The notes under the pieces were generated by a model, which was not told the DNA's origin, did not search any database, and worked only from the letters and a program-made list of their open reading frames with translations. Source: Akebia trifoliata (taxonomy: Eukaryota > Streptophyta > Magnoliopsida > Ranunculales > Lardizabalaceae). From it: a stretch of DNA of 64,000 nt. Position numbers and translations under genes: made by a program. The first letter of the stretch is position 1; every line of letters starts with the position of its first letter. The stretch is taken from NCBI GenBank assembly GCA_017979445.1, contig CM030717.1, forward strand, positions 18,525,288 through 18,589,287, written 5' to 3'. Positions 21,644 to 32,694 of this stretch are shown piece by piece.

Positions 21644-22045
21644 CTACAGGTGATCTGTCAAGTATTCTGCTACAGCTCTCCCTTTGATCGACTTCTGTGT
21701 AACATGTGTGATGTCAAACTCTGATAGCAACAATAACCATCGTGCGGTTCTCCCTGTCAACGCCGGCTTCTCGAAAATATACTTGAGAGGATCCATCCGA
21801 GATAACAGGATAATTGAATGAGACAACATATAGTGCCGGAGTCTCTGAGTAGCCCATACCAGTACTAAGCAAGTTTTTTCAAGAGTCAAATATTTTCGTT
21901 CATATTCTAACATTTTTTTACTGATGTAGTATATAGCCTTCTCTTTGCGAGTATCTTTGTCATATTGTGCAAGCATGCATCCCATAGCTTCTTCTGTGAC
22001 TGACAGATAAAGAAGAAGTGGTTCACCCGGTGTAAGTGGAACCAA
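21644..22045 (-). pseudogene. Native (retroviral-type) RNase H domain of element B
   Basis: 133 codons in the same frame as the RT but separated from it by stops. Landmarks are LYLSVTEEAMGCMLAQ, then YISKKMLEYERKYLTLEKTC, then SRMDPLKYIF, in the usual order for the RNase H after a Ty3/Gypsy RT. The first catalytic Asp position reads Ser-Val-Thr-Glu. In TAT elements this domain is often degenerate and serves as a tether, with the second RNase H supplying activity. Confidence 0.85.
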
Positions 22046-22189
22046 AATAGGTGGGTTTAAGAGATACTCCTTGACTTGGTCGAAAGCCTTTTGATATTGC
22101 TCATTCCAAATTGTTGGTTCATTCTTCTTGAGAAGCTTGAAAATGGGTTCACAGACATTGGTGAGTTGAGCAATGAATCTGCTAACATA

Positions 22190-22915
22190 CTAGATTCTAC
22201 CTAAAAAGTCTTGAATCTGCTTTTCAGTCTCAGGCGACAGCATCTCTTGGATAGCTTTAATCTTTACAGGGTCTACTTCGATCTCTCTCTGACTGACCAT
22301 AAATCCCAATAGTTTCCTAGAAGTTACTCCAAATACACATTTCTGCAGGTTGAGGCGGAGTTGGTACTTTTGAGTCCTTGTGAGAAACTTTTCTAATGTA
22401 GTAACGTGCCCCAGTCGTTCCTTAGATTTGACTATCATATCATCTACATAGACTTCGACTTCCTTGTGTATCATGTCATATAGTAAAGTCGTGGTTGCTC
22501 TTTGATAGGTGGCTCCATCGTTCTTCAAACCAAAAGGCATAACCTTGTAGCAAAAGGTTCCCCACTGTGTGATGAACGACATTTTTTGCATATCTCGAGG
22601 ATCGATTTTTATCTGATTGTACCCCGAAAAACCATCCATGAAAGACAACAACACGTGTCCTACTGTACTGTCCACTAGAACATCTATGTGTGGTAAAGGG
22701 AAACTATCCTTTCGGCTTGCTTTGTTTAAGTCTCTGAAATCCACACACATTCTAACTTTTCCATCTTTTTTCGGCACTGGGACGACATTAGCAATCCACT
22801 CAGGGTATTCTACTACTTCCAAAAATCCAGCGTTAATCTGCTTCATAATTTCTTTAAGTTTTAGAGTCCATTCTGGCTTCATACGTCGAAAGTTTCTGTT
22901 TGATTGGTCGAGCAT
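22190..22915 (-). pseudogene. Reverse transcriptase of element B
   Basis: 241-codon open segment covering most of the RT fingers and palm: VPVPKKDGKVRMCVDFRDLN near 46-64, MDGFSGYNQI at 93-102 (catalytic Asp94), MPFGLKNDGATYQR, and YVDDM at 156-160 (Asp158 and Asp159). It then runs through the thumb (KCVFGVTSRKLLGFMV) to a stop. All three catalytic Asp residues remain. Upstream residues continue in another frame at 22854-23291, so one frameshift near 22.9 kb breaks the protein. It copies element RNA into cDNA in an active relative. Confidence 0.92.
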
Positions 22916-23291
22916 CAGGATATAATAAAATCCGATGTTGAATAATATCTGTACTTACCCCTGGCATATCCTCGTAAGACCACGCGAACACGTTTTTGAA
23001 CTTTCTGAGCAAGTCTACTATCCCTTTGCGTTCATCGGGAGATAAAGTGACCCCTATCCGAATTTCTTGAGGACTTTCTTTTGTTCCGAGGTTGATAACC
23101 TCTACTTCCTCTATTAGAGGTTGAGCCTGACGTTCCTCTTCTTGCTCAAGTAATTTGATTATTTCAGGGGGAGGTTCTTCGTCAGAAGATTCTCCCTCCG
23201 AAGCCAGATTATTAGTCAAATTGTTATTGCGCTCGGGATAATAAAAAATTTCTTTCATTTCATTAAAAAGAGATGGGGTAACAGGAATCAT
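22854..23291 (-). pseudogene. Linker and RT N-terminal segment of element B
   Basis: 145 codons: an acidic stretch (SSDEEPPPEIIKLLEQEEER) followed by the conserved pre-RT segment containing LLRKFKNVFAWSYEDMPGV, then HRILLYPDARPIKQKL, after which the frame shifts to the RT segment. A decayed copy of the same pre-RT segment is seen in C near 59890-59960. Confidence 0.82.
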
Positions 23292-23880
23292 TACAGACTT
23301 GACAGACTCACTTGACTCAGCAGGAAAACAGACTGACTAGAAATAACAGACTCAGCAGAAACAACTAACTTACTTGACTCAACAGAAATAAATGACTCAA
23401 CTGGCATGTCAGACTGAACAGGACTAATGGGACCGACAGACCCAGCCTTGACACGCAACACATGATTAATTACATGATAATTTGATAAACACCCAACAGC
23501 GGGTTTGATTACAGACTGAGGATTTGGGATCCCTTTCTCAACTGACAACACTAAGACACTATGATCTTCAAGGAATAGCTGATCGATGTTGAGGGAGTCC
23601 AGATCGAGCTGCCAATCTTCAACTTTCTTCTCTTTAACTTCTGTGCTTGCTTCCTTTTCAGGTTATTTCATGCCAAAGAAGATTTCAAACCCCGGCAGAC
23701 GAGAACCTGTAATGTGATCAATGAACGGCTTTGGGAATCCACAGTGACGGAAGTCTTCTCCTTCTTTCACAAAATAACTATTGAGGGTCTTTCGATAGGG
23801 CTTCATTTTAATGAGATCCGTGGTGCGCCGTTGCCTTTTTGCAATGGTCTTATCCCATTTTGTCTTCCAGTATTGGGCTC
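23291..23880 (-). other. Spacer between protease and RT in element B, with GACTCA-like short repeats
   Basis: Plus-strand bases 23290-23430 contain repeated ACAGACTCA / TTGACTCA words. The corresponding minus frame is Ser/Val-rich without a known domain. In Ogre elements the protease and RT regions are separated by an intron that is removed from some transcripts (established for legume Ogre). Whether this spacer is such an intron cannot be decided here. Confidence 0.45.
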
Positions 23881-24790
23881 AATCTTCTTTAGTAGGCTTA
23901 TATCCTAGTCCGAATGTGCCGATGACCTCTTCAATCACTGGTGCCTCTTTAATACCTTGCTGCTTGAGACCTAAGCCCATACTAGGGAAGAATCTCATTT
24001 TCTTGAGTCTATTGGCCATGTAACAATTAGAGGTATTTTCCATTGGAAAATATTCTTTCATGGCTAGATCCCATTGGACTGAGCATATCTTTTCAAACTT
24101 GAAATCACTGAGCTCTATTCCTTGTAGTTTTGCCTGAATCTCAAGCAACGGCTCATCCTTAGCTTCAGTACTGTTTATAATCCCTACAATTTTAGCACCT
24201 CCATGGAGAGTAATTACTAGTCCATCCTTGATAAACTTGACCTTCTGGTGTAGCGTAGAAGGGATGGCTTTGTTCTCGTGTAACCATGGTCTCCCTAACA
24301 ATAAATTGAAAGAAGACTGGATGTCAATAACCTGAAATTGCACAGGAAATTCCGCTGTGCCTGTGGACAATCGAAGGTAAAAAATTTCCAGTACATCCCT
24401 CTTGGTGTTATCATAGGCCCTAACACCTTGATTAGTGGGCTTGAGATCTTCAGCCTTAAACCCGAGACAAGTAGTCGTTTTCAGCGGACAAGCATTCAGT
24501 ACACTCCCATTATCGATCAAAACCAGGGGTACCCTTATCCCGTTACAATCAACTGTAATGTGCAACGGCTTAGTGTGGGTTGCCCCTTCTTTTGGGAGAT
24601 CTGAGTCCGAGAAGGATAGGATATTCTCCACGTAAGTTGCCCCTACTATACTGGCCAGCTGATCTGGAGAAGTATCAAGGGAGACTTGGGCAGTGTTTAG
24701 TGCTTTGAGAACAGCCTCCCTAGCAGTGGAAGCCATGAGTAAACCCCATACCGAGATATTGGCCCTTGATTTTTTTAACTGCTTGATCAC
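23879..24790 (-). pseudogene. Aspartic protease region of element B
   Basis: 303-codon open segment. The protease motif LVLIDNGSVLNACPL (89-103) carries the DNG variant usual in TAT elements rather than DTG/DSG. The second landmark SSFNLLLGRPWLHE follows near 158-171. Near 267-285, KKMRFFPSMGLGLKQQGI resembles the glycine-rich G-patch-like segment often found after the TAT protease, and the segment ends with FGLGYKPTKED. It processes the gag-pol polyprotein. It lies in the same frame as the gag C-terminal segments upstream, separated by stops. Confidence 0.85.
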
Positions 24791-25057
24791 GGAGTTATCT
24801 TCTTCGATACTTTCCTTGGTGGGATCTTCTCCTTCTTTTCAAGGTAGGGCTGCAGGATTATCAACACAGAGTTCTTGTGGCTTAAAAATTCTTTCTCCTC
24901 GAGTCATATGTCTAACTTCATCACAGGAAAGGGAGAAAGGCTCATCTTCTTCAATCAATAAGTATGGATCTTCATCTGTCAAAGGTACAAGGCTTTTCAG
25001 ATTCATTTGAGCCAACAGGTAACTAGTGAATGCGGGATTACTGTAGCGAGGCGGGGA

Positions 25058-26598
25058 TTAATAATATGTATCATCCGAGGTTAGATCAAATGGTTCATAA
25101 TTCGTAGTGAAAACCTCATCAGTGAAAGTGATCCCGGCAAGTGGGTAACTAGGCGATTTGACTTGGATTGGATGGATAAGAGAGACGGGATCAAATGGCA
25201 ATGAGGCGTGAGAAATCATGTTTAGGGTTGGTGGAGGTTGATAGGTAGGTAGTGGATTAGTGGTGACATTTGGTGGGCTAGGGATTGTGATCTTTTTGTT
25301 ATCAATAAGATTTTGAATGGCATGGCGCAGGGTGATACATCGATCCGTGTGATGGCCAGGATTTTGATGAAATTCACAGAATAGGTTAGGGTTGTGTCTG
25401 ACTTGCAAGGGATTTGGTGAAGGTCAGGGTTGAATCGGGATAAGCAACCCTTTTTTCAACAATTTTTGCAAAGCTACGGTAAGGGTCATCCCTAAGTTGG
25501 TAAATTGACGTGGAGTTCGAGGTTGACTTGGGTGAACCTGGTTATTAGTCCGGGCCGGGGGTTGAGCTAGGGTAACTAAGGTATTGGCGATGTAAGTATG
25601 GTTGATATTGGGTTTGGGAATATATGGTTTCTTAGGCTTGTTATCTGAGGGGTTAGCAAGAATCCCAGAGGCAAATGCATCCTTGAGTTGACTTCCAGCT
25701 TGTAGTGAGGACTCAAAAGTAGGGAGATATTGGGCCACTAGGTGCTGAGCATATCCTTGTGAAAGGTTCTTTAGGATAATTGCTACTTGTTCTTTCTCCG
25801 AAGTTCTATCCCACATTTGAGTAGCCTTGGCCCTCTAGCGACCAATGAAATCAGTGAATGTCTCCCATTTTTCTGTTTAGTTACTTCCAAATCCCTTCTT
25901 GAGGTCTCAATCTTAGTACTGTATTTATACTGATACCAGAAGGCCTTTGACATGTTATCCCATGTACCCACAGTAACTGGATCTTGAGACATTAGCCAAC
26001 GTAGTGCTGATCCTGATAAAGTTCTTTGGAACAATAATGTCATCTGTTCGTCACTGAGCCCCATAGTGCGCATGTTGGTAACATACACCTTAAGATGCAT
26101 TTTCGCACATCCTGTCGCATTGAATTTGTCCATTTCAGGCATCACAAACTTCTCTGGCAAATGAATTCTAGGGATGCGGTGCAGAGCTTCAATGCCTGCT
26201 ATAATTTCATCAATACCCTTTATACTCTTCATAGCTGACTCCAATTGAGACATTCTGTTAGATAATGCCAGATTTTCATCAACATATTCTTCGTCTCCGT
26301 CGAGTTCGAAGACTTCCCATGGACGTTTCTCTTCTACCTTTTACCCTTTTGGGTCATCTAGAAGATTACCCGTCGATTTCGAGATCTGTTCTAACACTTC
26401 CACTTTACCTTTTATACTGTTGATATCATTGGCAAAGGCTGCCAGGATCTTACGGATCTCTGTGAGCTCAGATTCTGAAGCCATCTCTGCTTGTTGACTT
26501 GGTACTATGGTTCGTTCTAACCTACTGGACTTACGACTCCAACTAGGAGGTGGACGCTTGAGTTTGGGCGTAATGATAATCCTATATGACCCCATCAA
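25058..26598 (-). pseudogene. Gag of element B, broken by stops and one frameshift
   Basis: Starts at ATG 26598 on the minus strand with a coiled-coil-like N-terminus (SELTEIRKILAAFANDINSI). The capsid core lies at 25783-26253 (LPEKFVMPEMDKFNATGC, then YVTNMRTMGLSDEQMTLLFQ). It shifts frame near 25.80 kb into 25424-25816 (EKEQVAIILKNLSQGYAQHL). After a further stop, 25058-25408 holds a CEFHQNPGHHTDRC knuckle of the form C-x2-H-x4-H-x4-C, the TAT-type variant in which His replaces the second Cys. Gag forms the virus-like particle and packages the RNA. C has the same protein in broken form at 58052-59627. Confidence 0.87.
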
Positions 26599-26789
26599 AG
26601 GTAGATTTAGTCAATTTTAGTATTACCCCCTTGATAACATTTTAAAGAATCATTTTATTGAGGTTTGTGCACCAATCCATTAATTAATCCATTCACACAA
26701 TGAGTATTCGAAAAGAAAATAAATATTTATTATTGAAAATGATTGACAAAGAATATGTTCTTATTAAAAACATCCTTAAACAAATTTGA

Positions 26790-27958
26790 CTTGAACTATT
26801 TTTACATGGACGCTTGGCTTTGTCTTGATGGTCATCAGGATTGCTGTCAGGCTTGACCCTCTTGGCTCTAACAACTGGCTCTTTGAATTCTGCTGGTCCG
26901 TCTGGATACCCTAAGGTGCGCTTGTTCTAAGCTTTCTTAATGAGGTGTACTAACTTTTTAGTCAAAGGCTCGTGGGGAAAGAAAGCTTTGTGCTGAGGTA
27001 AAGATATTTCTATAGGTATGTCGTACTGTTCTAGGATCAGATTAGGATGGTAAAAAGATGTTTCTTCTAAACTAATCAAACGGACATAGTAGGATCCTTT
27101 GGTTCCTAGAATAGGGGGATCAGGCATTCACCAAGGGTACCTAAAACTGATATGACAGGCAAGGCGAGAGTCTAACCATTTGCTCCAAGCTTTGACTGAG
27201 TTGTGACGCACTAACAGGTTTCTCTTAAAAAAATATTCTGGCCCATATTTGAGATTTGAGGGAACATCTACGATTTTGAGATAATCACAAAGCCACATAT
27301 AGAGTAAGTAGGGGCTTCCTTTGAAGCTTTCCTGCTCACCATTTTTTATGGCATCTAAACTTGAGAAAGTTTCAGCTAGGATGAGAGGTACCGGGTTGGC
27401 TTTCCTTGAGAGTTGAGAGGCTATATCTATGAAGGACTCACGGATAGTTTGGCCATCACTATTGGAGGTCAGTATGTATTGGGCTAGGATTCCTAGGCAC
27501 AATCGATAATCTCTAGTAGCTCGTCAGGCTTCGGGTTTTACATTAATAGGGTGACTACGGGAGCGATACGGGCCCAGTAAAGGTACTAAGTTCAATCTTC
27601 CGTCATGGATTAAGGCCTTGGCGTCTTCTTTGGGAATGTTCAGTCCTGTGGCGAGGTCCCCAGAATATCCGGTCTTCAATAAGGGCTTGACTAGAGGTCT
27701 TGAAGTAGATATCCCCATGATGCCAAAATAATCCCCGTAAGTGGGGCACAAGTACATATACCCCATGTGGAATATGTGAAGATAGGGGTTCTATCACTTA
27801 GCCATAGCATGTAAGAGGTTCCAGTCTATCTCAAATTCGTGGAAGTAGAGAGCATTCCTCAACATGAATCTCTCAAAATTGATCTTCTCTACAGGGTGCA
27901 TTCCTATGATAGTTGTTTTGACTAACTGATCGACTGGATTATCGCCTGCGACTAGCAT
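26790..27958 (-). pseudogene. ORF1 of element B (DUF7745-like, TAT/Ogre-specific)
   Basis: One frame runs from ATG 27958 to about 26790, roughly 390 codons. It is interrupted by stops near 27790 (two), at 27524-27526, 27128-27130 and 26927-26929. Landmarks are NALYFHEFEIDWNLL, then MGYMYLCPTYGDYFGIMGIS, then GYSGDLATGLNIPKEDAKAL, then VPLILAETFSSLDAIKNGEQ, then LLVRHNSVKAWSKWLDSRLA. The order recalls the plant DUF7745 family. An extra ORF upstream of gag is an established Ogre trait, and its function is unknown. Element D carries a better-preserved copy at 50484-51671. The family assignment is from memory of the pattern and needs a profile search. Confidence 0.8.
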
Positions 27959-27959
27959 C

Positions 27960-29158
27960 CTGGTTCGACACAAAAGGGTATTTTAGTACTCTTACAAGGT
28001 CCATATGAAATATCAATTTTCTTTTTATTTAGAAAATACTTTCCTTTCAGAAAATATTGTTCTTATGGAAAACATTTTTTGAGAAATATTTTTTCTTGAA
28101 AAACTTTTTTTTTTAGAGAACACTTCTTTTGGAAAACATTCTTTTCTGGAAAATATTTTTCTTTTCTTCTTTGAAAATTCGATTTCCATTTTGATTTAAA
28201 TGGCCCGGTCCGTCATGATTGTTGGATCGAGATGGACTGGGTCATTATTGAATTTTTGCAAGAAGTGGATTCTTTATCGGGTTGGTGCACCCATTTTAAT
28301 TTCCAAAAACAACATTTTTGATCCTTAAGGACAATCATACATTCTGATCTCATCATTCACATCATTCACATGCATTCATCAATCCAAAGGTTCCATTCAA
28401 TAAACAACCCGGGAACACCCACAATAAGTTCGAGTCGTGACCTACAGGGAAGGTTTCTATACTCTAAGCTTACTACGTGCAATACATTTTTATCTGGTCA
28501 CCCTTGCCCAAGCACACCTATATACCTCTCGATACGTGATGACTTGGTTTGATATACCGTATAGGTGATAGACTAAAACCTCAACTAACTTCTCTGAAGC
28601 CAAAAACAGCCAGTTTGATCTCTAATTGAGAGGTAGCGCACAATGCTGAGCAAGGGCCTACTTAAATACCTCTCTTCTAGAATAGACGTAGTTTATCCCC
28701 CTCGTACAGTAGGGTACAGCAGGGCAAGATCTTGCTTAGGCACCGGTTTTGACCAAGAAGTGCAATTGATATACTTAGATTATCTTTTATACCTACGGGT
28801 ACGAGTCAAGAGTTGTAGCTTTCATAAATGGTTTGGCATCCCACGAGGGGACCAACCACGTACTAGTACTACGTTGGCAATCGGGACATGTGACTGTGTG
28901 GCTCACAATAGGTCAAAGGCTCAGGTTGCTCCAGCCTGGGTGCATCAATATACCTCTCAGAATCACCTGATCAGACAGTATTGATGCCCCAGTTTGATAT
29001 ACCCTAAGGTACGTGACTGGAGTTGTGGTTTTCATGAATGACGTCGCAACTCCGAAGAGACCGGGCCACGCACTAGGGCCACGTTGGCTATATGGGACGT
29101 GTAAGTGAGTAAAACAGTAAACATGCATGTGGTGTGTGCAAAACAGGGTGGGATGTGC
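27960..29158 (-). other. 5' leader of element B (part nearest ORF1)
   Basis: Non-coding. The segment 28630-29158 matches, in reverse complement, the leader blocks of C (56840-57600) and D (49330-50080), for example CCACAACTCCAG and GAGGTATAT words and the AACGTGGC block. Two near copies of this block of about 200 bases lie side by side (about 28770-28980 and 28985-29150), so the leader has an internal duplication. An A/T-rich GAAAAT-type run lies at about 28010-28170. Confidence 0.75.
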
Positions 29159-29163
29159 CCGGG
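29159..29163. repeat. Left target-site duplication of element F (CCGGG)
   Basis: CCGGG before the TG of F's 5' LTR, repeated exactly at 33160-33164. Confidence 0.93.
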
Positions 29164-29745
29164 TGTAACGGCCAAATCATCTGTCACCTAGAGTTAGGTG
29201 TAAACTCACCCCGGAGCTACCCGGGAGCACCCATGTAATATCATGTAAGGCTCGTTATGAAGCCATGTCAGCCCCCGTACCAGGGCATATCTGTTAGCTT
29301 AGGGTACGTGTCAGCCCCGTGCCAGGACACACTTGTTAGCTTAGTGGCATTTTCGTAATAAGGGAGTATGACCGGCCTCTACTTTTGATGTTTCCTTCTG
29401 GAAACCTAGTAAAGACTTAGCATACACTTTGTAGGAAGGGTGTCAGTGCTATCCCAATCCCCGGCCTACACCCACGTTGTTGAAGCCTTGAAGCCCAACT
29501 CCGTGGAAGTCCCGCGTGTCATAGGATCATCAATTGCTTGTAACGCATCTATTTGCTTTTATAACGCGTTGCACCGTGTAATCAATATTATATCAACAAA
29601 GTTGCCTCCGGACTTTATCTCGTGTTGCCTCGTTTACTTGTTTGCTAGCTACGTGTGTGTGGTGTATGATCATTTTACAGACTTGCAAGTGGATTTGACC
29701 CCCTTGCGCCGCACGACCCCGCTTCGAAAGAATAGGGCCGTGACA
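29164..29745 (+). repeat. 5' LTR of element F
   Basis: 582 bp. Contains a 42-bp imperfect tandem duplication (second unit about 29302-29344, each unit ending GTTAGCTTAG) that the 3' LTR lacks. A 110-codon ORF inside it recurs in the 3' LTR and is a shadow. Confidence 0.95.
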
Positions 29746-29747
29746 GT

Positions 29748-29759
29748 TGGTATCAGAGC
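29748..29759 (+). promoter_or_regulatory. Primer-binding site, initiator tRNA-Met (element F)
   Basis: TGGTATCAGAGC, two bases after the LTR end. Confidence 0.95.
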
Positions 29760-29829
29760 AGCAGTTGTTTGAGCACAGTAGGTATTCCCCCTAGCTATTC
29801 CCCGAGATTCCATTTAGTTCACGCGAACG

Positions 29830-32694
29830 ATGGTAAGAGGAACTACTAGTACCGCGGATCAACCCGCTCCAAACACACCAGCACCACGTACAAACAAGGA
29901 ACGCATCGAGGTATTGGAGGAAAAGATAGGTATGTTATCCGGTATTGTTGATGGTATTGCACGAATAGATGATCGCCAGAGCACGCTGGAGGAAGGATCC
30001 GAGACATTCAGAGCTAGAGTGACAGCCCTCGAGGAAGATACCCGAGACAGTCTAGCCGTCTTACAGGAACAGATTACAGAACTCACTACAAAAGTAGGTC
30101 TCCTGGTCCGCGCCGTCGGTAACGAACGACCTACCAATAGTGATGCTTCTCCCTCGCGCTTGCGAGTACCCGAGCCACGTACCTTCGATGGTGTTCGCGA
30201 TGCGAAAGAGCTCAAGAATTTCCTGTTCGACATGGAGCAGTACTTCCGTGCAGCTCGTCCGGATTTCGAAGAGGTAAAAGTAACAACTGCTTCTATGTAT
30301 CTTGCAGGTGACGCCAAGCTATGGTGGCGGACAAAGTACACCGAGATGGAAAGTGGCCAATGTTCCATCGATACATGGGAGGACCTCAAGAAAGAATTGA
30401 AGCACCAGTTCTTACCAGAGAACGTGGAGTTCATTGCCCACAGAAAGTTGAGGCAACTCCAACATACAGGTACAGTTCACGAGTACATCAAGCAGTTTTC
30501 CGCCTTGATGCTTGATATCCGTGATATGTCAGAGAAAGACAAGCTGTTCTCATTCCAAGAAGGACTCAAGCCTTGGGTTCAGACAGAACTCCAAAGGCAA
30601 CGTGTGGAAGAACTCGCGTCTGCAATTGCAGCAGCCGAGCGGTTGACTGATTATACTCCCACGGGAGGGAGCCAACAGTATGTACATCCTCAATCGAAGG
30701 GTTACTACCAGCAACCTGAGTACACAAAGAAGTCTTCGAATGGCAAGAATGGAAGGCATAGAAAGAGTTCCAGTCCGGGATCATCACGGAACTCCTCTCC
30801 TTCACAGAGCAGAAGTACCTCGCCAGTCAAGCGTCGTCACAAGCATGGATGTGTTTTGTGTGGTGGGCCTCACAAGACATTCAAGTGCCAACAGCGAGCC
30901 AAACTGACTGCACTATTAGCTTCCCAGAGTGACCCTAGTCACGAGAGTACGAGTGGGCGAGATTATGAAGATTCTCCTCACATGGGAGCCTTGCATCTTT
31001 TGAATGCAATGAAACAGACATCTGAGACTCAGAATAGCCGAAAACGGAAGGGTCTAATGTATGTCGATATTGAAGTTGGTGGGAAGACCACCCAGGCAAT
31101 GGTTGATACAGGAGCTACTCACAGCTTTATTACCCCTGCAGAGGCGAAGCGTCTCAATAGCCCGCTCGATAAGGGTTCAAGCCGTATGAAAGCTGTAAAC
31201 TCCCAAGCCACTCCTATCCAAGGTTCGGCCAAGTCAGTGTCCGTCAAGATAGGTACATGGAAGGGTAAGCTTGATGTACTCGCAGTTCCGCTCGATGAGT
31301 TCAGAGTTGTCATTGGGATGGATTTCATGCGACAGAACAGGGTTGTACCAATGCCATTCGCCAACACCTTGGGCATGCTAGGTGAATGTCCAAGCTTTGT
31401 TCCCGTCTCCACAGGCAAGGAAGAGGGAAATTTGATTTCAGCCATTCAGGTGAAGAAAGGGTTGAAGAAAGGTAAGCAACCGTACATTGCTTCCTTGAGA
31501 GTTGAAGCCGAAGAAAAGGACTATAGTTCAACTCCCACACAAGCCACACAGGTTTTAGCAGAAGTTGATGATGAGATAGCGAATTTGCTTCCGAAGACAC
31601 TACAGCCACGTAGGTCGATAGATCATCAGAATGAATTGCTACCTGTTGCCACACCTCTTATAGAGAGGCCTTACAGGATGAATCATCCAAGACTAGCTGA
31701 GTTGAGCAAGCAGCAGTATGGGTCTTCGAGACGTTGTATCGATTATCGAGCAGTGAAGAAGATCACCATCAATAACAAGTATCCTATCCAGCAGAGTGCC
31801 GACTTGTTTGATAAGCTTGGGACAGCCAAGTGTTTTTCAGAGTTAGGTCAGAGATCAGGTTACTGTAAGATTCAAGTTTCAGAAGAAGCCCCTCAGTCAC
31901 TTAGTCAGAGTGTCAGCAAGAATTGTGATGTACCTCAGAGTGTTATCAGCGTCAGAGATTCAAGAGTCACAGGGAAGTTATGGAACGGACTATGCAGACT
32001 ACTTAGATTCCAGCTTGATTTTCTGGGCAGTGTACATCATCAATCAGTTTGGCCAACAGAGAGATTCAGTTCTGTGTTGGAGTATTTTAGGCATCTTGCC
32101 AATGCCGATCATCAGAATTGGGCGAATTTGTTCAATTCCACCATTCAGAAGAACTCTTCCTCCAACAAGAGTACTTTTGAATTTATATCAGGCCAACAGT
32201 GTTTAACTTCTCACACTATTGTTTCAGGCTACAGGAGACACAGTCCAAGGACGTACAGGTTTGCTAAACTCTGGTTACCGTACAGGTTACACAGCATCTA
32301 CTTTGTCATCCATGCAAGAAGTCTCAAGCCGTACCAAGCAGATCAAGGAGATCCCGCGCGCAGCATTCCAACACGTACCACTTCTCATTCAGCTTTTCAG
32401 CCAGAGCGTGTTGTCGACAAAGTTCTCGAAGACGTCATTTCAGCAGTAGTTCCATCCAGCAACAGTAGTAGCAGCACGTGGAGTACTTCGTCACACAGGA
32501 CATGCCAGAATTTGAAGCTACACAGGAGAGTGCAGAGAACCTACAACCTTTCAAGCAGCAGATTGAAGAGTTTGCCAGGTCAATGCGACGAGGACGTCTG
32601 CAGAATAGGTGGGGGAGACTGTAACGGCCAAATCATCTGTCACCTAGAGTTAGGTATAAACTCGCCCCGGAGCTACCCGGGAACACCCATGTAA
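29830..32694 (+). CDS. Gag-protease-(partial RT)-(partial integrase) polyprotein of element F
   Basis: 954 codons from an ATG 71 bases after the primer site, with the stop inside the 3' LTR. Residues 22-95 are coiled coil. About 115-275 are gag capsid (LFDMEQYFRAARPDFEEVK, LAGDAKLWWRTKY). 300-340 are basic and Ser-rich, and 341-353 a zinc knuckle CVLCGGPHKTFKC (C-x2-C-x3-H-x4-C). 410-505 are protease with DTGA at 426-429. 580-690 are the RT N-terminal part, missing about 30 residues before GSSRRCIDYR and with Gly where motif A needs Asp (ELGQRSGY). Residue 700 onward jumps to the second half of an integrase core (ISVRDSRVTGKLW, WPTERFSSVLEYF, STFEFISGQQ). The Ser-rich tail has no recognised domain. 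Gag and protease could be functional, but RT and integrase cannot. Confidence 0.88.
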   Translation: MVRGTTSTADQPAPNTPAPRTNKERIEVLEEKIGMLSGIVDGIARIDDRQSTLEEGSETFRARVTALEEDTRDSLAVLQEQITELTTKVGLLVRAVGNERPTNSDASPSRLRVPEPRTFDGVRDAKELKNFLFDMEQYFRAARPDFEEVKVTTASMYLAGDAKLWWRTKYTEMESGQCSIDTWEDLKKELKHQFLPENVEFIAHRKLRQLQHTGTVHEYIKQFSALMLDIRDMSEKDKLFSFQEGLKPWVQTELQRQRVEELASAIAAAERLTDYTPTGGSQQYVHPQSKGYYQQPEYTKKSSNGKNGRHRKSSSPGSSRNSSPSQSRSTSPVKRRHKHGCVLCGGPHKTFKCQQRAKLTALLASQSDPSHESTSGRDYEDSPHMGALHLLNAMKQTSETQNSRKRKGLMYVDIEVGGKTTQAMVDTGATHSFITPAEAKRLNSPLDKGSSRMKAVNSQATPIQGSAKSVSVKIGTWKGKLDVLAVPLDEFRVVIGMDFMRQNRVVPMPFANTLGMLGECPSFVPVSTGKEEGNLISAIQVKKGLKKGKQPYIASLRVEAEEKDYSSTPTQATQVLAEVDDEIANLLPKTLQPRRSIDHQNELLPVATPLIERPYRMNHPRLAELSKQQYGSSRRCIDYRAVKKITINNKYPIQQSADLFDKLGTAKCFSELGQRSGYCKIQVSEEAPQSLSQSVSKNCDVPQSVISVRDSRVTGKLWNGLCRLLRFQLDFLGSVHHQSVWPTERFSSVLEYFRHLANADHQNWANLFNSTIQKNSSSNKSTFEFISGQQCLTSHTIVSGYRRHSPRTYRFAKLWLPYRLHSIYFVIHARSLKPYQADQGDPARSIPTRTTSHSAFQPERVVDKVLEDVISAVVPSSNSSSSTWSTSSHRTCQNLKLHRRVQRTYNLSSSRLKSLPGQCDEDVCRIGGGDCNGQIICHLELGINSPRSYPGTPM
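32604..32619 (+). promoter_or_regulatory. Polypurine tract of element F
   Basis: AATAGGTGGGGGAGAC directly before the 3' LTR. It lies within the end of the 954-codon ORF. Confidence 0.85.

Noticed and set aside
29440..29772. 110-codon ORF in F's 5' LTR and 123-codon copy at 32854-33225
   Set aside because: LTR shadow. It extends past the LTR into unrelated flanks in each case and has no domain.
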